Assembly (NCBI GenBank): GCA_000934455.1
Contig: KN882604.1
Location: forward strand, 37,712-101,711
Direction: 5' to 3'
From: Apostichopus parvimensis
Taxonomy: Eukaryota > Echinodermata > Holothuroidea > Aspidochirotida > Stichopodidae
DNA length: 64,000 nt
The position numbers were made by a program, and so were the translations under genes. Below the pieces are notes generated by a model. That model saw only the letters and a program-made list of their open reading frames with translations. It searched no databases and was not told where the DNA came from. Below, one piece after another: positions 12,975 through 24,008 of this stretch; position 1 is the first letter of the stretch; each line of letters opens with the position of its first letter.

Positions 12975-13483
12975 CTACGCACGGGCGTCGGGAAAGCGCA
13001 TCTGCGTTTCAGTGTTTTCTTCCTGGGCGGTGCTGAATCTCGTAGTTATAAGTGACCAGCATTTCAAGCCATCGCCCAATCTGCCCTCGGGTTGTGTAAA
13101 ATTAAGTAACCACCTCAAAGCACCATGGTCAGTTCGCACAAGAAATTCAGCACCGTACAGATAATGGTTAAAGTGTTTAATTGACGCTACTATAGCGTAC
13201 AACTGTTTTCTTGTTGGGCAATACCTTCGTTCGGCCTTACTAAACGATTTACTAAAATATGCGATTACTATTTACTAAAATATGCGATTACTCTTTCTTC
13301 TCCTCCCTGGATCTGAGAGAGAACACTACCCAAGCTTTCATTGCTTGCATCTGTGTCAAGAATGTACTTATCACTGGGGGTTGGGAAGGCTAATATAGGA
13401 GTAGAGGTTAGGGCTACCTTGAAGGCGTTAAACGCTTCTTCGCGTTTCTCATTCCATAGAAATCGTGTTCCCATTTCTGTCAA
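12975..13483 (-). pseudogene. Gypsy-1 RNase H remnant
   Basis: KREEAFNAFKVALTSTPILA marks the RT-RNase H connection, ILDTDASNESLGSVLSQIQ is the first acidic block of RNase H, and FLVRTDHGALRWLLNF is the later block. These are typical of Ty3/Gypsy. Confidence 0.85.
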
Positions 13484-13526
13484 ACGATGTGCAATAAGAG
13501 TGAAGTTTTTAACAAAGTTCCTGTAA

Positions 13527-13871
13527 TTAAGAACATAAACCTACAAATCCTCTCACGTCACGAACACACTTTGGCCTTGGCCAATTTCTAACAACAGCCA
13601 CCTTTGACGGATCAGTCGAAACTCCGTCCTTGCTAACTACGTGTCGAAGAAACTCCACTTTTCGTTTGAAAAGAAAAGACTTCCTAGGCGACAGTTTCAA
13701 TCCTGCTAATATGAACCTCGTAAAAACATCATATATGGCAGCAATGTGCTCCTCAAAATGCTTTCCAAAATTATTACATCGTCTAGATAGACCAAACATG
13801 CTTGCCACTGCAAACCAGATATAATTCAATCTGTCAAAGGTGGCTGGTTCATTGCAAAGCCCGAACGGCAT
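13527..13871 (-). pseudogene. Gypsy-1 reverse transcriptase remnant
   Basis: MPFGLCNEPATF is the typical Gypsy RT block, followed further on by SPRKSFLFKRKVEFL and LRHVVSKDGVSTDPSK and the thumb (VAVVRNWPRPKCVRDVR), in canonical order. It belongs to the fossil at 11725-14350. Confidence 0.85.
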
Positions 13872-14384
13872 GACACAAAATTAATATAGCCCACTGTGGG
13901 TTTCCACTCGCTAGGTCAAGGGTCGTAAACCAAGTGGAGCCATTAAGACTATCTAAGTCGATCTATCGATCCATCTTTCTTTTTAAGTAATACAACTGGA
14001 GACGCCCATGGTCTAGATGAAGGTTATATCACCCCCGCCTTAACATATCTGAAACCTCGTTAGCTGCATCCTCTCTTTTATTCAGAGGCAGTCTCCTAGC
14101 ATGTTGTTTAATAGATGACACCTCTTTAGTTGGAATTTTGTGTTTCACAATATCAGTCCTTCCTAAATTCTCCTTACATTTTGCAAAAATACTCTCATGT
14201 TCAGAAGAAGCCTCCTAAATAAAGCTTTTCGATTTTCATCAAGTGATCCTTCCAAAGAGTTGTACAGCCCTAAAATGTGCTGTGGTAAGTCAGTTACTCC
14301 CCCACCCTCGTTGGAAGGGTCACCCCCGTGTTTTGTAGCGATAAAACTTCCTCTACAGGCTCACACGTTGCCGCCGTAACTCCT

Positions 14385-14620
14385 TCATACACCGTGACCG
14401 GTGTGACAGTACAGAGTGTCCCCCTGTACAAAGTGTCCAAGGAGACACTCTGAACCAGCATATTTTGTCCGATAGGACACCTGCTGAAAATTGTGTCCCC
14501 ACCTCACTGTAAATAGAGTCCGGCCGGACGAAATGTCCTGATACAGAATGTCCGCAAATACTTGATAATATATTTTGTCCCGCATAAAATGTAGGCAATT
14601 CGACATTCAAAAGGCAAGTA
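14385..14620. repeat. TGTCC/GGACA-rich palindromic segment
   Basis: The segment carries many TGTCC and GGACA words in inverted pairs, for example CAGAGTGTCCCC facing GGAGACACTCTG. The stretch CCGGTGTGACAGTACAGAGT resembles CCGGTGTAGCAGTACAAAGT near 60563. It adjoins the 5' side of the Gypsy-1 pol remains, while the copy at 60.6 kb adjoins the 3' side of a Gypsy protease. Confidence 0.4.
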
Positions 14621-17252
14621 AGTTCATTATATCAATCATTAAAACAGGTGCATACATAGTTTGATGTTACAGGAAATAAATGAGACGTTGTGCGTTACTA
14701 CAAAACCAAAAATAGAAGGAAATAAATAGAAGAAAAAGTAACAAGTCTTCCATCTGTAAAAGATGTTAATCATGTTTTTGTTATGATTGCTGCTATTTTA
14801 TCCTTCGTGCATGTTGTATTCGGCCACTACATTGCGTTCATCGTCATCTTTACAGGAGAGATCGCATCAACCTAACTTACTTCCCAACGGAGGGCGGTTA
14901 CGGGATAGGGCAGGCAACAGCTGCAACAAAAATGATAATTGCAGAGGTAAAATATTACGAACTTAAAAGGAGTTCAAACTTCATTGTAGTCGTATTTCCC
15001 CAACATACAGTGGGTAAGATTTGGCAATTATGGTAACTGTACTTCATAAGTCTACGAGAGTTGTCTAGCCAATATGAAATTTCATCCGTGCGTAATGCTC
15101 ATTATAGGACGGGAGGCCTTTTTTTTTTGTTGCAAGTTTCATCCTAAACGAAATCGGCATGTTGTTTACAACACTCAGGCCCAGACACAGAATTTTGGGT
15201 GCAAAGAGGGGGGGGGGGAGTTAGGATGGTAATTTATCGATTTGTGTCCTGGGGAGGGGTCTTCTTAAGTCTGTGACCTATCTGTGATGAGTTCCAAAAT
15301 AGTTTTCTTTGCTAATAACAACCCTGAGGTAGCTGGAAGATACTTCCCTGACCTTGAAAATGTCATCACTGCCCCAACCCTCTTAGTACGGGCCTGGCAC
15401 CTGTTTCTTGACTTTCATTACCACTTTATTGTTGACTTTTTTTACACTTCCTTTTTTTTCTAACTCAATCGTCGAGTCAAGGTTTTTTCCCTCTCAACAA
15501 GGTGGAGGGGCCATTACCCCACCCCTCCCCTAAACCCCGTTGTGATGGCTATGCGTGAAGCAAATATTCATTTGTATATACAAATGGCATTCCAGGCAAC
15601 TCCAGTCATAAAGGTTCGTTGTTTCTAATTATGAATTTTTGTTAATACACAGAAAGTGGTTAAAATTAGAAAAGATATTACAACGATACCATTTTCAAAA
15701 GAGCTGCAAACATACAAGAAACCAAAAAAAAGCCAAAAAAGACAGAGCAGGTTGCAATATGCTACATTTTTTGTCTCATCATGTTTCTCACACTTTAAAT
15801 ACGTCATTCTTGTAGAGATAACTTTCTTTAAAGAAAGTCAATGAAGTAAAAATCAAACCACGAAATTGGATGATAGTGACAAACATATTATCCTGAATCT
15901 ATATAAGACTGGGCAAAGAGTGAAAATGATTAAACATGGGATAATTGACGAGGAAATTAACTGGAATGATGACTTTCCCTTTGTAGCTCTGAGGCAACTA
16001 AAGATAATCGATGCTTTCTAGAGCATCCTTCAAGCAGGGAGGTATTACTTAATTAGAATGAGATACTACTGTCACTCTTCTTCAAACTATATGTACTTGA
16101 AACTCTCATTATCCACATGAAGAACATCCTATTTGGAGTTTAGTAAAGACCTCAATAAAACCATGCAGAAGTTTCCCTATAGAATTCCCACCTTCAACTG
16201 ATTTCCACAAACCGTCGGTTCACCTTTATAAGGCTTTAATGTGCAACTTGATACCGACAATCGGTTAAATCTTTATCGTAAATTACAAATAAAATGACTG
16301 GTTCTCATGTATCCAATGGGTTTGTCGTTAAGACTTACACAGCAAGTTACGACAGGAAGCAGACTATGGTCGGTTCTATGTTTTACTATGAGAACTTATC
16401 TTGAACACAATTTCCAGAAGCAAGAAACATGCCTTCTTATTTCTTATTTAATGAAGTAATGAGGTGATAAAGAATTGAAAAGAAATTAAATTTTCTCATG
16501 ATATCTTAGAGTAAAAGACAGGATTATTGTCGGCAACAAGTTAACTGCCAAGAAAATCATCTAGACATGTCTTCTGTGACCATTGGTGGTCAGAGATGAA
16601 AATGTCAGTACAACTAAATCTGTGCTAACTAAAAATTGAAAGCAATATTATGAGTAAGTGATGAGTGAATGCCACACTGTAAGTCATATATGAAATAAAT
16701 TATCATCTTGAATGGTTTATGTTTAAGCTCCACTACAAAGATAATTAACATTCACCATATTGGTTGAGTGTATACTGTTAGTGTACAACTGAACTATGCG
16801 TAGGCATTGAGTTAATTGGCTGATATTTTATTGTGACACCTACATGTTTATAGGCGTACATTGGAAATTGCATTTCATAATTTTGGCGTTATATCATACA
16901 GTTTACTACAAAAAATGAAAAGTTTTAACCACATGAGCCAATACAACATTTGTGACATATTAATTTAATTAAATATCAGACATTTATAAAATTAGAGTAA
17001 GGTTGGGCTATGATACAAGAAAAATTTGATGCCTTTTGCTGCTCAACTGATGTATGTGTGCATGGTCTGACTGTTTAATGCCAATCAAAAAGACTAATTG
17101 TCCTGAATCAGGATCCATGGGGTTCAAAACACCCTCTGTATGACCCAAATGCAAAAACAAATAATGCTAGCTAACCATTAGTATAGTAACATGTACTAGT
17201 ATACATCATTGTGCATCAAGAGACCTTAAAAATTGCCTTGTTTTGCCAAAGG
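14621..17252. other. Intergenic, no gene recognised
   Basis: AT-rich DNA with a T9 run near 15120 and a G11 run near 15210. I see no supported coding sequence, RNA gene or clear mobile element. Confidence 0.55.
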
Positions 17253-17345
17253 AAAGGGAGTAGGTGTAACGACAGTGTAGGACACTTCCTTTGTTAAGGG
17301 ATAATATTTTTCAGATTTGTTTTATTTATTTTAGTATTTTTTGGC
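17253..17345. repeat. Dispersed repeat shared with 63163-63245
   Basis: GTAGGTGTAACGACAGTGTA followed by GGACACTTCCTTTGTTAAGG recurs at 63185 with only a few changes. Both copies continue into a T-rich, AT-rich stretch (TTTTATTTATT). The same orientation and abrupt T-rich end suggest a short dispersed element such as a SINE or a LINE tail. Confidence 0.7.
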
Positions 17346-17389
17346 AAGTTGTGAAATGTGTGACACAAAATACATTTAGGGTATTTTAG

Positions 17390-17500
17390 TAATGCTGCCC
17401 TGTATAACTCTATGTACCACAAATGCACATTGCAAGTTTGTAAGTAGTTTGCCTTCATTTGTGGGACAGTTGTCAAGTGTCCCACAACTTTATGTAGCTT
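17390..17500. repeat. Repeat with inverted TTGTGGGACA pair; partner at 22312-22430
   Basis: TAATGCTGCCCTGTATA is followed about 70 bp later by TTTGTGGGACAGTTGTC and then TGTCCCACAACT, an inverted pair. A similar arrangement (TAATGCTGCCCTATACAC, then TTTGTGGGACAGACAAC, then GTCCTACAACTG) lies at 22312-22430 in the same direction. The two flank the tyrosine-recombinase gene. Confidence 0.5.
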
Positions 17501-18261
17501 TCCTCAAATGTGTGTATTAACAGTTGGTGCCAAAGATGTTCTTGTCGAATTGATACTCTGCTAGATTCTGGAACAAAGTAACGTTATACTACAGTACCTC
17601 TTACATGCTCAAAGGTATACTCCAACGCCTGCTCACAAATAGGGCATTAAATGGAGGGTAATATGGATTGATAATATTTACAAATTACCATGCATGGCTT
17701 TCTAATTCAATCTTAGGCTGCATACCAAACATGACACTCATGTCAACCATGTCATTCAAAGCAAATGACTTAGGTTTTATGCCAAACCTGTATTGCCAGG
17801 TGTAACAGGCACATAATTTAGTAGCTAAAGAGCAGGGCTTGTACTGTCCTAGTTACAACTTGAAGAGGTTCTTACAATCACACTTTGTTTTAAAATTTAT
17901 CATGATATTTCCAAACTTCTAGAGACAAAGTCAAATAAAAAGAATGGATTTGCCTCTCATAAAAGTTGTATTGCCTAAAAACTGTTAAGGTGATATTTAA
18001 AACTTCTGTTAGCAGAATACTGAAGAACATTATTACCTGTGGTGTCCCCTGTCTGTCATAAGAAGCAACTCAAGGGGGGGGGGGGGGAACATGTAGTTTT
18101 TACAACTAAAAGACACTGTGAATGTGTTGATGGGTCCTTAAACATTACCTAATCGATCGATCAATGTAGGTCATCTCATACTTTGTGTGGCTGAATGTAT
18201 TAAGCATCCTTGGTACAGGTTTATGAATGTTAAGACTTAGTTCAGTGCTATTAACAGAAAA
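17501..18261. other. Intergenic, no gene recognised
   Basis: No supported coding sequence. A G-run of about 14 lies near 18075. Confidence 0.55.
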
Positions 18262-18537
18262 ATGGCATCACTGTTAAATTCTTGTTTTCATATCTTAATC
18301 TTTGTCTTAATCTTTGGTTCGAGCAATACTATTAATGTTGCCGCTCCATCTGCATGGTATCGTCCCTTTTTTTCTCAGTGCCATGAATTTCCAATGAAGG
18401 TAGATCAATTTAAGGACACTCTTTATGCAGCTTACATGTATATAAATACAGCAAAAATCGGGTCGTCTGCAAAGACCATTTCAAAAAGCATTTGGAGCGG
18501 ATTGAATATCATGAATATTCAGTGGTATTCTCTTTGA
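18262..18537 (+). CDS. Possible small secreted protein or first exon, 91 codons
   Basis: The frame opens with ATG and a signal-peptide-like segment (MASLLNSCFHILIFVLIFG, then SSNTINVAA as a plausible cleavage region), followed by a short polar stretch with one Cys. I do not recognise a family. The length and the AT-rich setting mean that a chance open frame is possible. No splice or poly(A) signal is compelling. Confidence 0.25.
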   Translation: MASLLNSCFHILIFVLIFGSSNTINVAAPSAWYRPFFSQCHEFPMKVDQFKDTLYAAYMYINTAKIGSSAKTISKSIWSGLNIMNIQWYSL

Positions 18538-19141
18538 AGTCGAAAAAGAATCTGTCCTCACGTTAGGAGTCACATCGCTAGTAGTAGAAGACAGCTCTGG
18601 TCAATTTTAACCTCTAAAATGGCTTAAAATCTGATGCAAACAGTATGTTGAATGAAAGCACTTCACATTTATTAAGATACTATTTGTTACATTAGTCGTC
18701 AGTATTTTCAAATATAATTGTATGGCTAGGTCTGTTTCTAAAATCAGTGTGTTGGTTCTAGGCCTACGTTGACTGCTGCTGTTCGTCATATCACATCGGG
18801 GTCGAACTGGCTCAAAATCATTACGTAATTTGTCCGGAAGAGGCTTCCATATTTTATTTAACAATTTAACATATAGTTTCTGTAGCTTAATTTCCAACTT
18901 AAACTGTGAATTTAATGAAATAATGACCTAATCTCTTTTAAATGAAGACGTTACACGGGTTAGTACAGTGTATGTATGGAGCACTAACTTCACAGGCCCA
19001 GTACATACACCTGATCAAGGTCATGATTTCACGTTGATCTTGCATTGACTTGTTGGAAATGTTGAAACAAATATTGAACAATCCATAACTCGCTCGATTG
19101 AGCTGAGTATTGCTTTTAGTAAATAAAGACATTGTGCTAAA
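18538..19141. other. Intergenic, no gene recognised
   Basis: No recognisable coding sequence on either strand. Confidence 0.55.
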
Positions 19142-19540
19142 AAATTATAATGTTATTGTGGCTATTAAATCAGTGTACCATAGCCTACCTTTATAGGCAA
19201 TGTATACAAGCGATGAAATAACATTAGGCAAATAACGCTATGCAATATTTACCAATTTTCCCTCTCACACAGAGTTAGTGATTCCACTATATACGTTTCT
19301 CCTGACCTTGTTACTTGTTAAGTTTATGTTTTGGGGAGAGGTAGTTTCATATTATTTCTGATTTTTGTACATATTAATTGTGAGCTTCTGGAGCATTCCT
19401 TTTAAAATAACTCCCCATACTGTAATTTTATTGTGGCTGTTGAAAACAGTGTACCATATCATCCCTAGTAGGCAATGTATACGAGCAATGAGTTAGTGTT
19501 AGGCAAATAACGTAATATAGGCAATATTTACAAAGTTTAT
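19142..19540. repeat. Two direct copies of an about 115-bp sequence
   Basis: Units at about 19142-19260 and 19424-19540 share TTATTGTGGCT, CAGTGTACCATA, TAGGCAATGTATAC, TTAGGCAAATAACG and GCAATATTTAC in the same order and direction, with scattered differences. The spacing is about 285 bp. Confidence 0.75.
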
Positions 19541-19822
19541 ATGGTCGATAGCTGATGTATCATCATGAAAACTTGTTAGGTTGATGGGCTCAGCTTGTAG
19601 GTTTGTATATTTAATTGTGAACAGCACAAGCTTTACTTTTACAGGTTGTCAAATCAACAAATACAACTACTTTTTGCCACTGTTTGGTCTTCTTTCATTT
19701 CTTGCTCATGTTGTTACTGCTCAAATTCCTTTCTCTGTTTCTTCTGAATTAGGTTCCATACTTTTCATTTCAACTGGACAATTGTTGTTGTCATTAAACA
19801 AGGGTGCCTTTGCTGTGCCTGC

Positions 19823-21432
19823 TCACACATTCTTGTATTTGGTGGATGCATGGTCATTATACAAGAGTTCTGGATCATTCAGAATGGCAGTTTCCTCTTC
19901 TGCTGACCAAACTCTCTTTCCAACACCTTTCTTTTTCTTACTGGTTGATGGACCAGGAATACCCTGTCCCAAAGTCTTACTCTTAGGATTTCCATACCCT
20001 TTCCATTTCATTTTTACTTGACCCACATCTTTAACTGACGACTCGGATACACCTTCATTCTGTCGTTTTTTATTCATGTTTGATGGGCCAGGGTCTTCTA
20101 CCTCAAACAGCTCTGAGTCACTTAATGTCTGTGGTACCTGCATTTCTTCGATAGACTGGCCTTTGTACTTGCTAATTTCCCCTTTGTCTGCTGCCACCAG
20201 TACTTTGCTCACCTTTGCAAGAAAAATTATTTCCTGGGGCAGCCGATAATACTGCCTATGGACATCAATGTTGTGCCCAAGATGCTCAGCCAGTTGATCA
20301 AGCTCAGTCTTAGTTAAACTTAAAATCTGTGTCAGGGTTGCAAGGTGTTTGCGCAGTTTTGTAGCAGTCACACGTTCAGGGTTTTTAGCTCCACAAAGAA
20401 GGGAATACTTGTGAAGACAGTCATATCCTCTTAATAGCATGACTGACTGACCAGATGGGCATGCAAACACATATGGGTTTCGTTCATCAACGCCAACATC
20501 TTTACGTGTTTTATTCAGCATGTCAACACTTTCTCTGATATTTGGAGTCATCATTATTGGGACTCCCCTGTCCCTCTCTCCTCTGGTCATTACTAGGGTT
20601 AACCGTTTTACCGCAATTTTCTGTGCAAGTGGGAGGCTCCCTAATATTTCATCATGGTGATGAGATTGGTTTGACTTCTGTCTTTTATAGTCTGCAAGTT
20701 GGAGGAACTATGTCTCCCCTGGCCTGCGGCGATTAAACATAATCGTCTGAGCCAAGGTGATCTGAGCCAGTTCTCTCCAATTTGCTGTATTGGCACCCTC
20801 ACTTGCAATGGATCTCTTTGTCTGCTCCTCTGCCTGGGAGAGATATTGGTTCAGTTGTACAGTATCTGCTGTCAGTGGGATTTTTTGTTGTTGATTCCAA
20901 CTCGCATTATCATGTTGTCTTGCAACATGTCTACAGATTAATGATGCCCATCGCAAACTGTAAAGTCTTTGAAAGTCATGGGCTCTCTTTTCTTTTCTTT
21001 CATTAGAGGACTTAATTGCCTGACCACAGACAATTTCGGCAAGTTTTTGGAGGCCATGTCCCATCTTTTAAGCCAGGGAAGGAATTTCAAATTCCTGTGT
21101 GTCATCGTTAAACCCACAACAAAGTTTAATCCCCTGTATGACATCATCAAACATCTGAGGGTTGATTAGGTCCTCTGCTGTCTGGATGTGTGGGTTAATT
21201 GATTTTGTTGGCTTTAGCAGCCTTGCAAGCTCTCTCAGCTTTTGGGCAATGTAAACCCTAGTTTTAGACAGTGGAGAACAATTCATAAGACTATTTGCGG
21301 CCAAAAGGTTATGCCTAGAAATGGTAGTAAAAACGTTAAGGGGAAAAAAATTCTTCAAAATCTGGCAGTAATTACCCCAACGTGCCATCAAAAAGTCACG
21401 AAATAAAGACTTCTTCGGTCTCACTAGCTGGA
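19823..21432 (-). pseudogene. Tyrosine-recombinase gene, Crypton-like, two in-frame stops
   Basis: Tyrosine recombinases cut and rejoin DNA through a covalent tyrosine link; Cryptons are eukaryotic DNA transposons that move this way. The C-terminal half has RRRPGE (box I Arg), ATKLRKHLATL (box II), LAEHLGH and VHRQYYRL (nucleophile region). A helical core-binding-like part precedes it. The tail is Lys-rich with KRVWSAEEE. The whole 1.6 kb lies in one frame, broken only by TAA at 21068-21070 and TAG at 20708-20710. A plausible splice acceptor (TTGTCTCCAG) sits just before the coding block at about 21433. Box II has Lys where His is usual. It may be a recently disabled element or a domesticated gene. 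Confidence 0.75.
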
Positions 21433-21946
21433 GACAATATATAACACAAGCACAGTGATAATAACAAATGCTATGTAGTACGTAAGTGCACAAGTAGAAT
21501 GTTTGAATATATACTTGCAAAATAGTCATGGAGTGTTGCAACAATATAGGTACATATTATTAAATAATGTGGTATAAGGTCACAACAGCCAGGAGGCTGC
21601 AGAGAACAATAATTGACTTTTAAAACAGCTATTTATACACAGAAGGTAATGTGTGATAACTGTCTGCTTGTGCACCATCAGCGGATGACATAGTTTCAAT
21701 AGTAATATGTAAATGAAAGAAAATGTGTGGCAACAACAATGTTAATGTATACAGATGTGGGACAGAACTGTGTGACAACAGTGGATGTTATTACACACAG
21801 ATGTGGGACAGAAACTGTGTGACACTGTAGAAACCATTGCAACATAAGCAATTGAAAAGACCATAGGGACAGGATATAACAGAACTTACTATAAAAACAT
21901 TTACATTTCTGATGAAAATATCGAGGGTCTTAGGTTTTCTGGTGTA

Positions 21947-22073
21947 AGGTTTGTAGACTACCCCGGGGTAATATACAAAGCTAAGATCTACAAAACGAAG
22001 ATCTAAGAGGGTCTTAGGTCTTCGTTTTGTAGATCTTAGGTTTGTAGATTACCCCGGGGTAAACTACAAACCT
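21947..22073. repeat. 127-bp near-perfect palindrome
   Basis: Two arms of about 62 bp, starting AGGTTTGTAG and ending CTACAAACCT, pair with about five mismatches around a 3-4 bp centre near 22010. Each arm carries TACCCCGGGGTA, itself a palindrome, and the inner AAGATCTACAAAACGAAGA pairs with its exact complement. Such a sequence would form a long hairpin. It shares AAAACGAAGA words with the repeats at 1-170. A foldback MITE is the likely explanation. Confidence 0.85.
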
Positions 22074-22311
22074 ATAGCTAGGCCTAGTTCCAAACAAACT
22101 ACAGCTATATGATGCACTTAAATGTATTTCCCCGGACATAATCAGATTAATAATCAGACTTATAGATTTTAGAACAACTGTACAGTTCTTTTAAATAATT
22201 ACAAAACCAATTTACTTACTTCTGTTCAAAACATGGCTCTGGCCATGTTGTCAGGGACTTGGCATGAATTGGTAATCAAAATGGTGGCGCACTTTATCTT
22301 TATAAACTGCT

Positions 22312-22430
22312 TAATGCTGCCCTATACACACAATTCACACACAATCACACACGTATGACACTTCACACAGTCCTGCATGAGTTTTCCATCAACATTTGTG
22401 GGACAGACAACTGTTGTCCTACAACTGTTG
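22312..22430. repeat. Partner of the repeat at 17390-17500
   Basis: It contains TTAATGCTGCCCTATACAC and, after an (ACAC)-rich spacer, TTTGTGGGACAGACAAC with an inverted GTCCTACAAC. Order and direction match the copy on the other side of the recombinase gene. Related GTGGGACAGAA words also recur at 21757 and 21803. Confidence 0.5.
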
Positions 22431-22479
22431 GCCAATTCCTCCGGGCCTGGAACTGTATGCCATGTAAGTTTGTGTGTGT

Positions 22480-22875
22480 GTTTTCATCATTTTTTCTCAT
22501 TTTATTTCTTTTTTTCGTATTCATTATCAAGTAAAGTTCATTAAATAAATAAATAAAAAAATAAATAAACAAATCAATTAATAAAGGAACCAAGAAACAA
22601 ATATATACATAAATATAAAAAAAGAAATAGAGAGACTAAGTAAGAATAAATAAGATATATACATAAGGAACTATGGAGAGAAAAAAGAAAAAAAAATGAA
22701 TGAAAAGAAAGACAATGCATGTTTAAGGAAGGCGGATCATAAATATAAAAAAAAAATAGAGAGACTAAGTAAGATTAAATAATATAAGGAACTGTCGAGA
22801 ACCAAAAATAAATAACTTAAATTAATGAAAAGAATGAAAAGAAAGACAATGTATGTTTAAGGAAGGTGGATCATA
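22480..22875. repeat. A-rich DNA with a duplicated 130-bp unit
   Basis: Two adjacent units (22611-22740 and 22741-22875) share AATAGAGAGACTAAGTAAGA, GAAAAGAAAGACAATG and TGTTTAAGGAAGG followed by GGATCATAAATATAAAAA. The surroundings are AAATA/AAATAA low-complexity sequence. Confidence 0.8.
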
Positions 22876-22970
22876 AATATAAAAAAGGAGTCGGATCAGT
22901 CTGCTCTTTCTGGAGAAATTGATGACCCTTAAAAGAGCCGTTGGAAGCTGATGAATATATGTAAGTTGTC

Positions 22971-23372
22971 CTACCAATCAATTATGGCCAACTCCTGCTC
23001 AAAATCCACAGTCACTGGGTAGCGGAGTGCCTCTTTCTGTACAGCAAACCAGTCGTATGGTGCCAACATCAGGTAAGTTAATAAAAATCTCTTCTGACGT
23101 TCCGTTGCATTCGATGGAATTTTATACTGGACGTCGTTGTCCGAATCTATTAGCCTTATATTTTTATTTCGTCTCCCGCTGAATCTGACCGCGACCGTCA
23201 CATTTTTTAGGAAAATCCTAACATTTGGTATATTGCAAAGCATAACGAACTGTTCGCTATGTACTATTTTCGAAAACTCCTCCTTAAAGAGAATTTTCAT
23301 CTCTTCAGCATACCCCTGGTATAAACGTCTGGCACTTGCCATTATGGTGAAATGTTCTATTTGGAAGTTCAA
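22971..23372 (-). CDS. Unidentified 133-codon open frame
   Basis: The frame has two early Met codons; the second starts MASARRLYQGYAEEMKILF. It is unusually long for this AT-rich area and has a mixed, protein-like composition (for example LLTYLMLAPYDWFAVQKEAL). No motif is recognised. It lies next to the polymerase end of the Polinton on the opposite strand, so it could be a Polinton accessory gene or an unrelated exon. Confidence 0.35.
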   Translation of the reverse strand: MNFQIEHFTIMASARRLYQGYAEEMKILFKEEFSKIVHSEQFVMLCNIPNVRIFLKNVTVAVRFSGRRNKNIRLIDSDNDVQYKIPSNATERQKRFLLTYLMLAPYDWFAVQKEALRYPVTVDFEQELAIIDW

Positions 23373-24008
23373 AGTCGAATGAAGTTTTGAATAAGATGAA
23401 AACGGTTTTGAAAGGAAAAAGTTGTAAAAAAGAATGCAGGTGCTCTTTGTTCACGAGTCTTAAGCTCCAGAGTTAAACCGGTGATTATCTTTAAGTCGAC
23501 CATTAGGTGAGGGTACGCAGCTTAAAAAAAACAAGGTTCAAGTTAGGAGAAGTTTTGGGGATTACCAGGACTCTTTGTTTCACGTTCGACAAGGAGCTTA
23601 AATCTAATGCACCATGGTACCACGAGAGTGTCTTCGGTAAATGAGGGGTTTAACTCAGTAATTGAAAAAATAAAGGTTAAGTTAAAAACGAAAGTTGTGT
23701 AACAACAAGTGTAAGTTTGTCGAGGGCTGATTGACATATTGAGCCTATAATGGATTTAAGTGTAGGGAAAAATGATTTGTTCATGTGTTACTGGCCTATC
23801 CTAAATCGAATAACCAATCACGGCTCTAATTGTTTTTTTAGACATGCGCACTGAAGAAATGAGCATTAGGGCCACGTCGTTTCAGTTTCGAGGGCCTCAC
23901 TCTTACCCACGCGTTGATAAAGACAGAAGTCATTTGACATCATCAACTTGTCGATATGTTGGTTTTAAGTTTTCATACGCTCGTAAACTAAAAACCAAAA
24001 TATCTATC

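Larger units (their letters stand above)
11725..14350 (-). mobile_element. Ty3/Gypsy LTR-retrotransposon fossil 1 (canonical order)
   Basis: Reading from high to low coordinates the pol domains run reverse transcriptase, RNase H, zinc-binding H2C2, integrase core, which is the standard Ty3/Gypsy order. The element is broken in many places (of the order of ten or more) and I could not find its LTRs, so its true ends are unknown. It is an old copy. Confidence 0.85.

Noticed and set aside
19581-20021. Plus-strand 146-codon hydrophobic open frame resembling a membrane protein
   Set aside because: It is antisense to the tail of the tyrosine-recombinase gene; reverse-complemented Lys/Glu codons give Phe/Leu/Ser-rich shadows.
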